Shown piece by piece: positions 1 through 5,945 of a stretch of DNA of 7,222 bases. The translations under genes and the position numbers were made by a program. Under the pieces are notes generated by a model. It saw only the letters and a list, made by a program, of their open reading frames with translations, did no database searches and was not told where the DNA came from. The DNA comes from Pseudomonadota bacterium (GTDB lineage: Bacteria > Pseudomonadota > Alphaproteobacteria > Rhizobiales > Rhizobiaceae), in contig JAEZXF010000167.1 of NCBI GenBank assembly GCA_023419995.1, positions 1 through 7,222 of the forward strand, given 5' to 3'. Positions within the stretch are counted from its first letter, which is position 1. The number at the start of each line of letters is the position of its first letter.

Positions 1-1030
1 GGCGCTCGGCACGCGCCACGCGGCCGTCCACTGCGCCGAGGGCGACATCGCCGCCGTCTTCCCCGACGTGATCCGCTTCACCGAGCGGCCGATCCTGCGC
101 ACCGCGCCCGCGCCGCTCTACAAGCTCTCCGGCCTGGTGCGCGCGGAAGGACTGAAGGTGGTGCTGACCGGCGAGGGCGCCGACGAGGTGTTCGCCGGCT
201 ACGACATCTTCAAGGAGGCGCGGGTGCGCCGCTTCTGCGGCCGCCGGCCCGGCTCGCGCATCCGGCCGCACCTGTTCCGCAAGCTCTATCCCTACCTGCC
301 CGGCCTGCAGCAGCAGTCGGCCGAGTATCTCGCCGCCTTCTTCGGCGCCGGCAACGACCCGCTCGACGATCCGCTGTTCTCGCATCGGCCGCGCCTGCGC
401 GGCACGGCGGCGGCGAAGCTGTTCTTCTCGCCCGATCTGCGCGCCGCCCTCGCCGGCTATGACGCGGCCGAGGAGATGGCGGGCCTGCTGCCCGACGCCT
501 TCCACCGCTGGCACCCGCTGCATCAGGCGCAGTACCTGGAAAGCCGCTTCCTGCTGCCGGGCTACATCCTGTCGAGCCAGGGCGACCGCATGGCCATGGC
601 CCACGGCATCGAAGGCCGCTTCCCCTTCCTCGACCACCGGCTGGTCGAGTTCGCCGCCGGGCTGCCGCCGGAGATGAAGCTGAAGGGCCTGACGGAGAAG
701 CACATCCTGCGCGAGGCGACGAAGGACATCCTGCCGCCGTCGATCGGCAACCGGCCGAAGCAGCCCTATCGCGCGCCCGACAGCGCCTCGTTCACCGGCG
801 CAGGCGCGCTCGACTATGTCGGCAGGGCGCTGGGCGAGGAGCGCGTCGCCGCCGCCGGCCTGTTCAACCCCAAGGCCGTCGCCAAGCTCGCCGCCAAATG
901 CGCCGCCGGCCAGGCCACCGGCTTCCGCGACAACGCCGCCTTCGTCGGCGTGCTGTCGACGCAGCTGTGGATCGAGACATTCGCCGCCGCCGGCGCGGGC
1001 GTCGCCAAGGCGACCGTCCAGGCGGCCTGA
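1..1030 (+). CDS. asnB: Asparagine synthetase-type glutamine amidotransferase, C-terminal part (5' end outside window)
   Basis: This is the 3' portion of a class-II asparagine synthetase family gene; the frame is open from base 2, giving 342 visible codons. The family adenylates a carboxylate with ATP and makes an amide with ammonia from glutamine. What is visible belongs to the ATP-pyrophosphatase synthetase domain: LTGEGADEVFAGY (the family's SGEGxDExFxGY motif), EGRFPFLDHRLVEFA, EKHILREA, and NRPKQPYRAP. The N-terminal glutaminase domain (catalytic Cys2) and the SGGxDS ATP loop must lie upstream, so glutamine use cannot be checked. The ATG at 68 is internal, because family homology clearly continues upstream of it. 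The stop is TGA at 1028-1030, 24 nt before a carrier-protein gene. Such AsnB paralogues are common in surface-polysaccharide and exosortase-linked clusters, where the acceptor is often not aspartate; the real substrate here is unknown. Confidence 0.93.
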   Translation, partial: ALGTRHAAVHCAEGDIAAVFPDVIRFTERPILRTAPAPLYKLSGLVRAEGLKVVLTGEGADEVFAGYDIFKEARVRRFCGRRPGSRIRPHLFRKLYPYLPGLQQQSAEYLAAFFGAGNDPLDDPLFSHRPRLRGTAAAKLFFSPDLRAALAGYDAAEEMAGLLPDAFHRWHPLHQAQYLESRFLLPGYILSSQGDRMAMAHGIEGRFPFLDHRLVEFAAGLPPEMKLKGLTEKHILREATKDILPPSIGNRPKQPYRAPDSASFTGAGALDYVGRALGEERVAAAGLFNPKAVAKLAAKCAAGQATGFRDNAAFVGVLSTQLWIETFAAAGAGVAKATVQAA

Positions 1031-1054
1031 CAACCGGAACGAAAGGAACCCGAA

Positions 1055-1324
1055 ATGAGCGAAGCCATCAAGAACGACGTCCGTGCCTTCATCGTCGAGA
1101 ACTTCCTGTTCGGCGACGCCGCGCAGGCGCCCGCCGACGACGCGTCGCTGATCGAGAACGACGTCATCGACTCGACCGGCGTCCTCGAGCTCGTCGCCTT
1201 CATCGAGGAGCGCTTCGGCGTGGTGATGGCCGATGCCGACATCGTGCCGGCCAACCTCGACTCGCTCGACCGCATCGCCGCCTTCGTCACCGTGAAGTCG
1301 CCTTCGGCGGTGGCCGCCGAGTAG
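1055..1324 (+). CDS. Stand-alone acyl carrier protein
   Basis: An 89-residue acidic protein with the acyl carrier protein fold signature. The motif NDVIDSTGVLELVAFIEERF places the phosphopantetheine-attachment serine at Ser40. The usual D-S-L is D-S-T here, a variant seen in non-fatty-acid carrier proteins. It should carry an acyl or aminoacyl group as a thioester in the cytoplasm after modification by a phosphopantetheinyl transferase, which is not in the window. A good ribosome binding site, AAAGGA at 1042-1047, lies 7 nt before the ATG. It sits directly before an AMP-forming ligase, with 12 nt between them, so that ligase is its most likely loading enzyme. It is too divergent and in the wrong context to be the housekeeping AcpP, which normally lies next to fabG/fabF. 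The charged group is unknown. Confidence 0.93.
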   Translation: MSEAIKNDVRAFIVENFLFGDAAQAPADDASLIENDVIDSTGVLELVAFIEERFGVVMADADIVPANLDSLDRIAAFVTVKSPSAVAAE

Positions 1325-1336
1325 CGGAGAAACCTC

Positions 1337-2881
1337 ATGAGGATCGAACGGACCCTGAGCGACAACGCCCGGCTGCGCGGCGGCAAGACGGCGCTGGTCG
1401 CCGGCGGACGGCGCTTCACCTATGCCGAGCTGGACGATCTCAGCGACCGGCTCGCCGCGGCGTTGCGCGACGCCGGCGTCGAGCGCGACGACCGCGTTCT
1501 GGTCTTCATGGACAATTGCTGGGAGGCGGTGGTCTCGATCTTCGCCGTCCTCAAGGCCGGCGCGACCTTCAGCCCGATCAACGCCTCCACCAAGGCCGAC
1601 AAGCTCGCCTACATCATCGGCGACTGCGAGCCCGCCGCAGTGCTGACGCAGGCGAAGCTGGCGCCGGCGGTGGCCGAGGCGCGCGCCATGGCCGGCGCGG
1701 AGCTGTTCGTCGCCGCGACGGCGGCCGCGAACGGCACGACACCGCAGGGCTTCGCCTCGTTCGCGGAATGCCTCCAGGCCCCGCGCCAGCCGGTTGCCCA
1801 TGGTGGCATCGACGTCGACCTCGCCATGCTGATCTACACCTCGGGCTCGACCGGCCGGCCCAAGGGCGTGATGATGACCCACCGCAACGTCGACGCGGCG
1901 GCCGATTCCATCACCACCTATGTCGAGAACCGCGAGGACGACGTCATCCTCAACGTGCTGCCGCTCGCCTTCGACTACGGGCTCTACCAGCTCCTGATGT
2001 CGATGCGCATGGGCGCGACGCTGGTGCTGGAGAAATCCTTCGCCTTCCCGCAGGCAATCTTCGAGCGCATCCGCGAGGAAGGCGTCACCGGCTTCCCGCT
2101 GGTGCCGACCATGGCCGCGATGATCCTGCAGATGCGCGACCTCGAGCCCGGCTTCCTGCCGTCGCTGCGCTACCTCACCAACACCGCCGCCGCCCTGCCG
2201 CCGCCGCACATTGCGCGGCTGCGCGAGCTGTTCCCCGGCGCGCGCCTCTATTCGATGTACGGGCTGACCGAGTGCAAGCGCTGCACCTACCTGCCGCCGG
2301 CCGAGCTCGACCGCCGGCCCGGCTCGGTCGGCATCGCCATTCCCAACACCGAGGCGTTCGTGGTCGACGACGAGGGCAGGCAGGTAGCCCCCGGCGTCTC
2401 GGGCGCGCTCGTCATCCGCGGCCCGCACGTGATGCAGGGCTACTGGCGCAACCACGAGGCGACGGCGAAGATGCTGCGGCCGGGCCGCAACCCATGGGAG
2501 AAGGTGCTCCACACCGGCGACCTCTTCCGTACCGACGACGAGGGCTTCCTCTACTTCGTCGGCCGCAAGGACGACATCATCAAGACGCGCGGCGAGAAGG
2601 TCGCGCCGAAGGAGGTCGAGGCGGTGCTGCACGCCCATCCCGGCATCGCCGAGGCCGTCGTCGTCGGCGTGCCCGATCCGGTGCTGGGCCATGCCATCGG
2701 CGCGCTGGTCATCCGTGCCGATCCGGCGCTGACGGAAAAGGACGTGATCCGCCACTGCGCGGCCCATCTCGAGGATTTCATGGTGCCGAAGATCGTCGAA
2801 TTCCGCACCGAACTGCCCAAGACCGACACCGGCAAGGTCAGCCGCAGGCTGGCCGCGGAGACCGTGGAGCCCGCCGAATGA
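1337..2881 (+). CDS. AMP-forming acyl ligase (acyl-CoA synthetase / adenylation-domain family)
   Basis: A 514-residue ANL-superfamily enzyme that activates a carboxylic acid as acyl-AMP and passes it to a thiol, probably the phosphopantetheine of the adjacent carrier protein. All core motifs are present: the phosphate loop YTSGSTGRPKG (residues 167-177), YGLTE (308-312), HTGD with Asp395, the hinge GRKDDIIKTRGEKV (409-422), and the C-terminal PKTDTGK with the adenylation lysine at Lys500. The length is normal for a complete enzyme with both large and small domains and no fused carrier domain. The unusual GLTECKRC and the LPLAFDYGLYQLL stretch recall, from memory, ligases of exosortase/polysaccharide clusters; this needs a profile search. 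The start is ATG at 1337, preceded by GGAGA at 1326-1330. The stop overlaps the next start as ATGA, which implies translational coupling. Substrate is unknown; CoA rather than carrier protein as acceptor cannot be excluded. Confidence 0.92.
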   Translation: MRIERTLSDNARLRGGKTALVAGGRRFTYAELDDLSDRLAAALRDAGVERDDRVLVFMDNCWEAVVSIFAVLKAGATFSPINASTKADKLAYIIGDCEPAAVLTQAKLAPAVAEARAMAGAELFVAATAAANGTTPQGFASFAECLQAPRQPVAHGGIDVDLAMLIYTSGSTGRPKGVMMTHRNVDAAADSITTYVENREDDVILNVLPLAFDYGLYQLLMSMRMGATLVLEKSFAFPQAIFERIREEGVTGFPLVPTMAAMILQMRDLEPGFLPSLRYLTNTAAALPPPHIARLRELFPGARLYSMYGLTECKRCTYLPPAELDRRPGSVGIAIPNTEAFVVDDEGRQVAPGVSGALVIRGPHVMQGYWRNHEATAKMLRPGRNPWEKVLHTGDLFRTDDEGFLYFVGRKDDIIKTRGEKVAPKEVEAVLHAHPGIAEAVVVGVPDPVLGHAIGALVIRADPALTEKDVIRHCAAHLEDFMVPKIVEFRTELPKTDTGKVSRRLAAETVEPAE

Positions 2882-3882
2882 ACATCCGCCCCGCCCATTC
2901 CGCCGCCTTTTCCGCCGAGACGCTGGCGATCGACGACGCCGCCGAGGTCGAGCGCATCGTCGCCGCGCTGCGCGCCCAGCTTCGCGCGATGAAGAAGCGC
3001 GGCCTCGTGCTCGGCCTGTCGGGCGGCATCGATTCCAGCGTGTCGCTGGCGCTCGCCGTCCGCGCCGTCGGCGCGCAGAACGTCTTCGGCCTGTTCATGC
3101 CGGAGAACGATTCCGACCCCGAGAGCCTGCGCCTCGGCCGGCTGGTCGCGGACACCTTCGGCGTCGACGCGGCGGTCGAGGACATCGGCCCCTCGCTGAA
3201 GGCGATGGGCTGCTACGAGCGCCGCGACGCCTTCATCCGCGAGCTGGTGCCGGACTACGGGCCGGGCTGGGCGTCGAAGATCGTCATCGCCAACGCGCTC
3301 GAGGGCGACGGCTACAACATCTCCTCGCTGGTGGTGCAGGACCCCGAAGGCAGGCAGCAGAAGCTGCGCATGCCGCCGCCGGTCTATCTCGGCATCGTCG
3401 CCGCCACCAACATGAAGCAGCGCACCCGCAAGCAGATGGAATACTACCACGCCGACCGGCTCAACTTCGCCGTCATCGGCACGCCGAACCGGCTGGAGTA
3501 CGACCAGGGCTTCTTCGTCAAGAACGGCGACGGCGCGGCCGACGTCAAGCCGATCGCCCATCTCTACAAGAGCCAGGTCTACGCGCTCGCCGCCCATCTC
3601 GGCGTGCCGGAGGAGATCCGCCGTCGTCCGCCGACGACCGACACCTACTCGCTGGAGCAGACGCAGGAGGAGTTCTACTTCTCCCTGCCCTACGACCGCA
3701 TGGATCTGTGCCTCTACGGCCTGAACAACGGCGTGCTGGCCGCCGACGTCGCCGCCGCGGCGGGGCTGACCGGGGTGCAGGTCGAGCGCGTGTGGGCCGA
3801 CATCACGGCCAAGCGCAAGGCCACGCGCTACCTGCATCTGGGGCCGCAGCTCGTGCAGCCGGTCGGGGAAATCGCCGGCTGA
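2878..3882 (+). CDS. nadE: NAD+ synthetase-family (NadE-like) ammonia-dependent amide ligase
   Basis: A 334-residue protein of the NAD+ synthetase family, which adenylates a carboxylate and amidates it with ammonia. Visible motifs are the ATP-pyrophosphatase loop GLSGGIDSS (46-54), then NMKQRTRKQ, AVIGTPNRLEY, GFFVKNGDGAADVKPIAHLYKSQV and LGVPEEIRRRPPT, matching the conserved IGTxNxSE and KYGDGxxDxxPIxxLYKxQV blocks. There is no glutaminase (nitrilase) domain, so ammonia must come from solution or a partner. It is longer than ammonia-only NadE enzymes (about 270 residues); the extra residues lie roughly at 100-175. The usual PSADLWxGQTDE segment reads PPTTDTYSLEQTQEE. The start is ATG at 2878, inside the ATGA overlap with the ligase, with GGAG at 2866-2869. 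The family call is strong. True NAD+ synthesis is less certain, because it sits in a carrier-protein operon and its substrate region differs; an amide ligase for another acid is a real alternative. Confidence 0.88.
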   Translation: MNIRPAHSAAFSAETLAIDDAAEVERIVAALRAQLRAMKKRGLVLGLSGGIDSSVSLALAVRAVGAQNVFGLFMPENDSDPESLRLGRLVADTFGVDAAVEDIGPSLKAMGCYERRDAFIRELVPDYGPGWASKIVIANALEGDGYNISSLVVQDPEGRQQKLRMPPPVYLGIVAATNMKQRTRKQMEYYHADRLNFAVIGTPNRLEYDQGFFVKNGDGAADVKPIAHLYKSQVYALAAHLGVPEEIRRRPPTTDTYSLEQTQEEFYFSLPYDRMDLCLYGLNNGVLAADVAAAAGLTGVQVERVWADITAKRKATRYLHLGPQLVQPVGEIAG

Positions 3883-3886
3883 CGAC

Positions 3887-5002
3887 TCAGTCGAACGCGC
3901 CGCCGATCAGGCGGCTCCAGTGCTCGCCGGCAATCCCGTTCAGGAAGATTTCGCCGTCGCGGCAGGCGCGTACGATCTCCGCGTCGCGCGAATGGACGAC
4001 GGTCGACGCGACATGGGTGAAGGCGATGCGCCGGCCGAGCATCGCCTCGAGCAGCGCCGGCTGGGTGCGTCCGCGCAGGCCGGCCGCTCCTCTCGCCGCC
4101 GCGTCGCCGATCAGGCAGTCGATCACCGCGCCGGCCTGTCCCGGCAGGGCGAGCACCTGCAGCACGCGCGCGATGCGTCCTGGCCGCACGTGATAGGCGA
4201 AGGCGCCGACCGGCTTGCCGCCGCGCGCATGGACGCCGGCGAAGACGATCTCGCCGAAAACGGGCTTCGTCTCCGCATCCGCGAGGACGGCATCGAGCTG
4301 GCCTTCTGCCCAGTCGGGCCGGAGGGAGAACTGCGCCGTCAGCGGCTCGACCAGCGCGGCGAAGCCGGCCCGGTCTATCTGCGAGACGGCGAGCCCGCCC
4401 TGCACGGGCCAGTCCGCCGGCACGCCCGACCAGCGCAGGTCGCCGCGCCCCATGCGCCGCCGCGCCAGCCGGTCGAGGCCGCGGGCGAGCGGCGAAAGGA
4501 GCCGCATCGCGCCGAGTCGCTCGGCGGCGACGTCGAGCGTGAACGAGCCCGGCCGGATCAGGCGAACCCAGTCGAGGCTGTATTGCGGCAGGGCGACGCC
4601 GCGCAGGCCCGTCCACATCCGCGCCGACACCTCGCTCGCGGTCTCGCTGAGCGAAAGGTCCTGCGGCCCGGCGAGGAACGCCTTGAGCAGCCGCGCGCCC
4701 GCCATCGGGTCGCTGTCGCGGTTCCTCACCATCAGCGAGCCGCAGACCGCGGCCCTGAGCTTCCTTTCGCCGAAGCGCATCGGCAGCGCGTTGACGCCGA
4801 CGAAGCCGGTGATGGCGCCCGCCGCATCGACGTGGACGAGCGGCGCGATCTCGGCGTCGCAGCCCGGCATGTCGAGATAGAGCCGGCGCAGATAGGCCGC
4901 GAGCGCCGGCGGCGGCGGGGCGGCCGGATCGCGGAACGTTTCCTGGAACAGCGCCGCGACGGCGCCGATGTCCTCGGGCCGGAGCGGGCGGACCTCGCTC
5001 AT
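3887..5002 (-). CDS. GNAT-like acyltransferase, probable tandem-domain protein
   Basis: A 371-residue protein beginning MSEVRPLRPEDIGAVAALFQETF, the typical first strand and helix of a GNAT N-acyltransferase. A strand-like GFVGVNALPMRF (66-77) and an AAVCGSLMVRNRDSDPMAGARLL stretch (84-106) occupy the place of the acyl-CoA-binding motif A, but the usual R/Q-x-x-G-x-G/A loop is degenerate. A second alpha/beta half covers about residues 200-371, with GKPVGAFAYHV and ARVLQVLAL resembling another GNAT core, so it may be a tandem or pseudo-tandem GNAT. No signal peptide or membrane segment is visible. The ATG at 5002 overlaps the stop of the upstream methyltransferase gene as ATGA, so the two are probably translationally coupled; only a weak GGGGAC lies upstream. 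The stop is 4 nt from the convergent NadE-like gene. The acceptor and donor are unknown; taking the acyl group from the neighbouring carrier protein is possible but only inferred. Confidence 0.72.
   Translation of the reverse strand: MSEVRPLRPEDIGAVAALFQETFRDPAAPPPPALAAYLRRLYLDMPGCDAEIAPLVHVDAAGAITGFVGVNALPMRFGERKLRAAVCGSLMVRNRDSDPMAGARLLKAFLAGPQDLSLSETASEVSARMWTGLRGVALPQYSLDWVRLIRPGSFTLDVAAERLGAMRLLSPLARGLDRLARRRMGRGDLRWSGVPADWPVQGGLAVSQIDRAGFAALVEPLTAQFSLRPDWAEGQLDAVLADAETKPVFGEIVFAGVHARGGKPVGAFAYHVRPGRIARVLQVLALPGQAGAVIDCLIGDAAARGAAGLRGRTQPALLEAMLGRRIAFTHVASTVVHSRDAEIVRACRDGEIFLNGIAGEHWSRLIGGAFD
3899..3915. other. GC stem-loop just past the NadE-like stop, inside the 3' end of the GNAT gene
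   Basis: GCCGCC (3899-3904) and GGCGGC (3910-3915) form a perfect 6-bp GC stem with a 5-nt GATCA loop, 17 nt after the + strand stop and inside the last codons of the convergent gene. No T-run follows on either strand, so it is not a standard intrinsic terminator. It could slow polymerase for the + strand operon, but such stems arise easily in GC-rich coding DNA. Confidence 0.25.
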
Positions 5003-5727
5003 GCGCCGGCGTCCCCGGAGGCGGCCGGAGCATCCTCTAGCCGGCGCACCATCGCGACGCGCGGCTTGCCGGCCTCGTCCTGCGCGAATGCCACCGGCGC
5101 ATAGACCCTGGCCCGGGAGAGAAGCGCCGCCACCTGCCGGTCCTGGCCCTCGCCGAACTCGAACATCAGCCAGCCGCCCGGCTTCAGGAAGCTTGCGGCC
5201 TCGCGGATCAGCCGCTGCTGGATCGAGATCCCGTAGGGGCCGCCGTCGAACGCCTCGCGCGGCTCGCCGTCGAGCAGATGCGCGCTCTCGCCTTCGAGCC
5301 GCGCGGTCGAGATGTAGGGCGGGTTGCACACCACCATGTCGACGCGACCTTCCAGCGCGTCGCCGGCCAGCGCCCCGAACAGGTCGCCCTGGCGGATCGT
5401 CACGCGGCCGTCGAGGCCGAGGCGCCCTGTGTTGCGGCGGGCGAGCGCCACCGTGCCGTCGGACAGGTCGGCGCCCCAGACGCGGGCCGAGGGCACCGCG
5501 CCGGCGATGGCGAGCGCGAGGTTGCCCGAGCCGCTGCACATGTCGACGACCACGGCATCCGCCCCGGTGGCGGCGAGCGCCTCGACCGCGCGGCGGCCGA
5601 GCAGCTCGGTCTCGGCGCGTGGCACCAGCACGTCCGGCGCGAGCTCCAGTTCGATGTCCATGAAGCGGTGCAGCCGGCCCGTCGGGCGCTCACCGTCTCT
5701 CGGGTCGAGCGGATGGGTATCGTTCAA
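4999..5727 (-). CDS. HemK/PrmC-type class I SAM-dependent methyltransferase lacking the N-terminal helical domain
   Basis: A 242-residue Rossmann-fold methyltransferase close to the PrmC/HemK family. It has the entry segment PDVLVPRAETELL (31-43; PrmC has LIPRPxTE), SAM-binding motif I as DMCSGSGNLALAIA (62-75), an acidic residue at Asp87 in GADLSD, and the NPPY catalytic signature at 135-138, which in PrmC and other N5-glutamine or N-methyltransferases contacts the amino group to be methylated. PrmC proteins are about 280 residues, with a helical N-terminal domain of some 70-80 residues that contacts release factors. Here only about 30 residues precede the catalytic fold, so it is unlikely to be the housekeeping release-factor methyltransferase. 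The start is taken as TTG at 5727, because GAGGAA lies 8 nt upstream and no ATG or GTG follows before Met23 (ATG at 5661). It is the first gene of a two-gene operon with the GNAT-like gene. Substrate is unknown. Confidence 0.85.
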   Translation of the reverse strand: MNDTHPLDPRDGERPTGRLHRFMDIELELAPDVLVPRAETELLGRRAVEALAATGADAVVVDMCSGSGNLALAIAGAVPSARVWGADLSDGTVALARRNTGRLGLDGRVTIRQGDLFGALAGDALEGRVDMVVCNPPYISTARLEGESAHLLDGEPREAFDGGPYGISIQQRLIREAASFLKPGGWLMFEFGEGQDRQVAALLSRARVYAPVAFAQDEAGKPRVAMVRRLEDAPAASGDAGA

Positions 5728-5735
5728 GGCGGATG

Positions 5736-5741
5736 TTCCTC
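5736..5741 (-). promoter_or_regulatory. Ribosome binding site deciding the TTG start of the methyltransferase gene
   Basis: Read on the - strand this is GAGGAA, 8 nt before the TTG at 5727-5725. It is the only good Shine-Dalgarno match near the 5' end of the methyltransferase frame. The frame has no ATG or GTG between the upstream stop near 5773 and the TTG. The next ATG (codon 23, at 5661) falls just before the conserved PDVLVPRAETE segment. The TTG is therefore the better start. Confidence 0.6.
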
Positions 5742-5781
5742 GCGGGCGGGGGGTGGGTGAGGTGGCGACAGCCTAAGCCAG

Positions 5782-5826
5782 CCGGGTAAACGGAAGCTGA
5801 AACCCGCCGGGCGCCCGTTAACCGGG
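5782..5826. repeat. Imperfect inverted repeat in the divergent intergenic region
   Basis: CCGGGTAAACGG at 5782-5793 and CCGTTAACCGGG at 5815-5826 are inverted copies matching at 10 of 12 positions, separated by 21 nt. The right arm contains the self-palindrome GTTAAC (5817-5822). The position between two divergent genes would suit an operator, but the spacing is also compatible with chance in GC-rich DNA, and no regulator gene is visible in the window. Confidence 0.35.
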
Positions 5827-5945
5827 GGATCACCTCTCCCTGCTAGGCTCGCCCCTCGCGGCTGCGGAAGCGCTGCCGCGTGCGACGACGCGTGCCCGCT
5901 TCCCGGCGGCGCGGGCGTCGGCAGGACGCATCGAGAACGGGGCGT

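Larger units (their letters stand above)
5728..5945. promoter_or_regulatory. Divergent intergenic region between methyltransferase and flippase genes
   Basis: This 218-nt stretch lies between the 5' ends of two divergent genes, so it should hold both promoters and the 5' leaders. I cannot assign a convincing -35/-10 pair on either strand. The GC-poor spots are the TAAAC/GTTAAC region at 5787-5822 and TGCTAGGCT at 5841-5849; the latter is a possible -10 for the + strand but has no matching -35. An imperfect inverted repeat (5782-5826) lies in the middle. No small open reading frame with a good ribosome site is evident. Confidence 0.45.

Noticed and set aside
898..2877. Upstream open extension of the NadE-like frame, giving a single 994-codon open frame
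   Set aside because: The translation upstream of 2878 is Arg/Pro/Gly-rich and low in complexity, and it is an off-frame reading of the carrier-protein and ligase genes, which have full family motifs. Open alternative frames of this size are common in GC-rich DNA. The real start is the ATG at 2878 with GGAG upstream.
2551..3837. Long - strand open frame opposite the ligase and NadE-like genes
   Set aside because: It has biased, low-complexity composition, no recognisable domain, and covers the antisense of two well-supported genes. It is a GC-driven shadow.
3883..3893. CGAC-TCA-GTCG palindrome at the convergent gene junction as a terminator
   Set aside because: A 4-bp stem with a 3-nt loop and no T-run is too weak to call.
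3920..5104. + strand open frame opposite the GNAT-like and methyltransferase genes
   Set aside because: It has Arg/Ala/Glu-rich antisense composition with no motifs, whereas the - strand frames show GNAT-like features and the NPPY and SAM motifs.
5892..5945. GTG at 5892 as an alternative start for the flippase
   Set aside because: It would add an Arg-rich 18-residue leader with no ribosome binding site at a suitable distance. The ATG at 5946 gives a normal N-terminus for the family.
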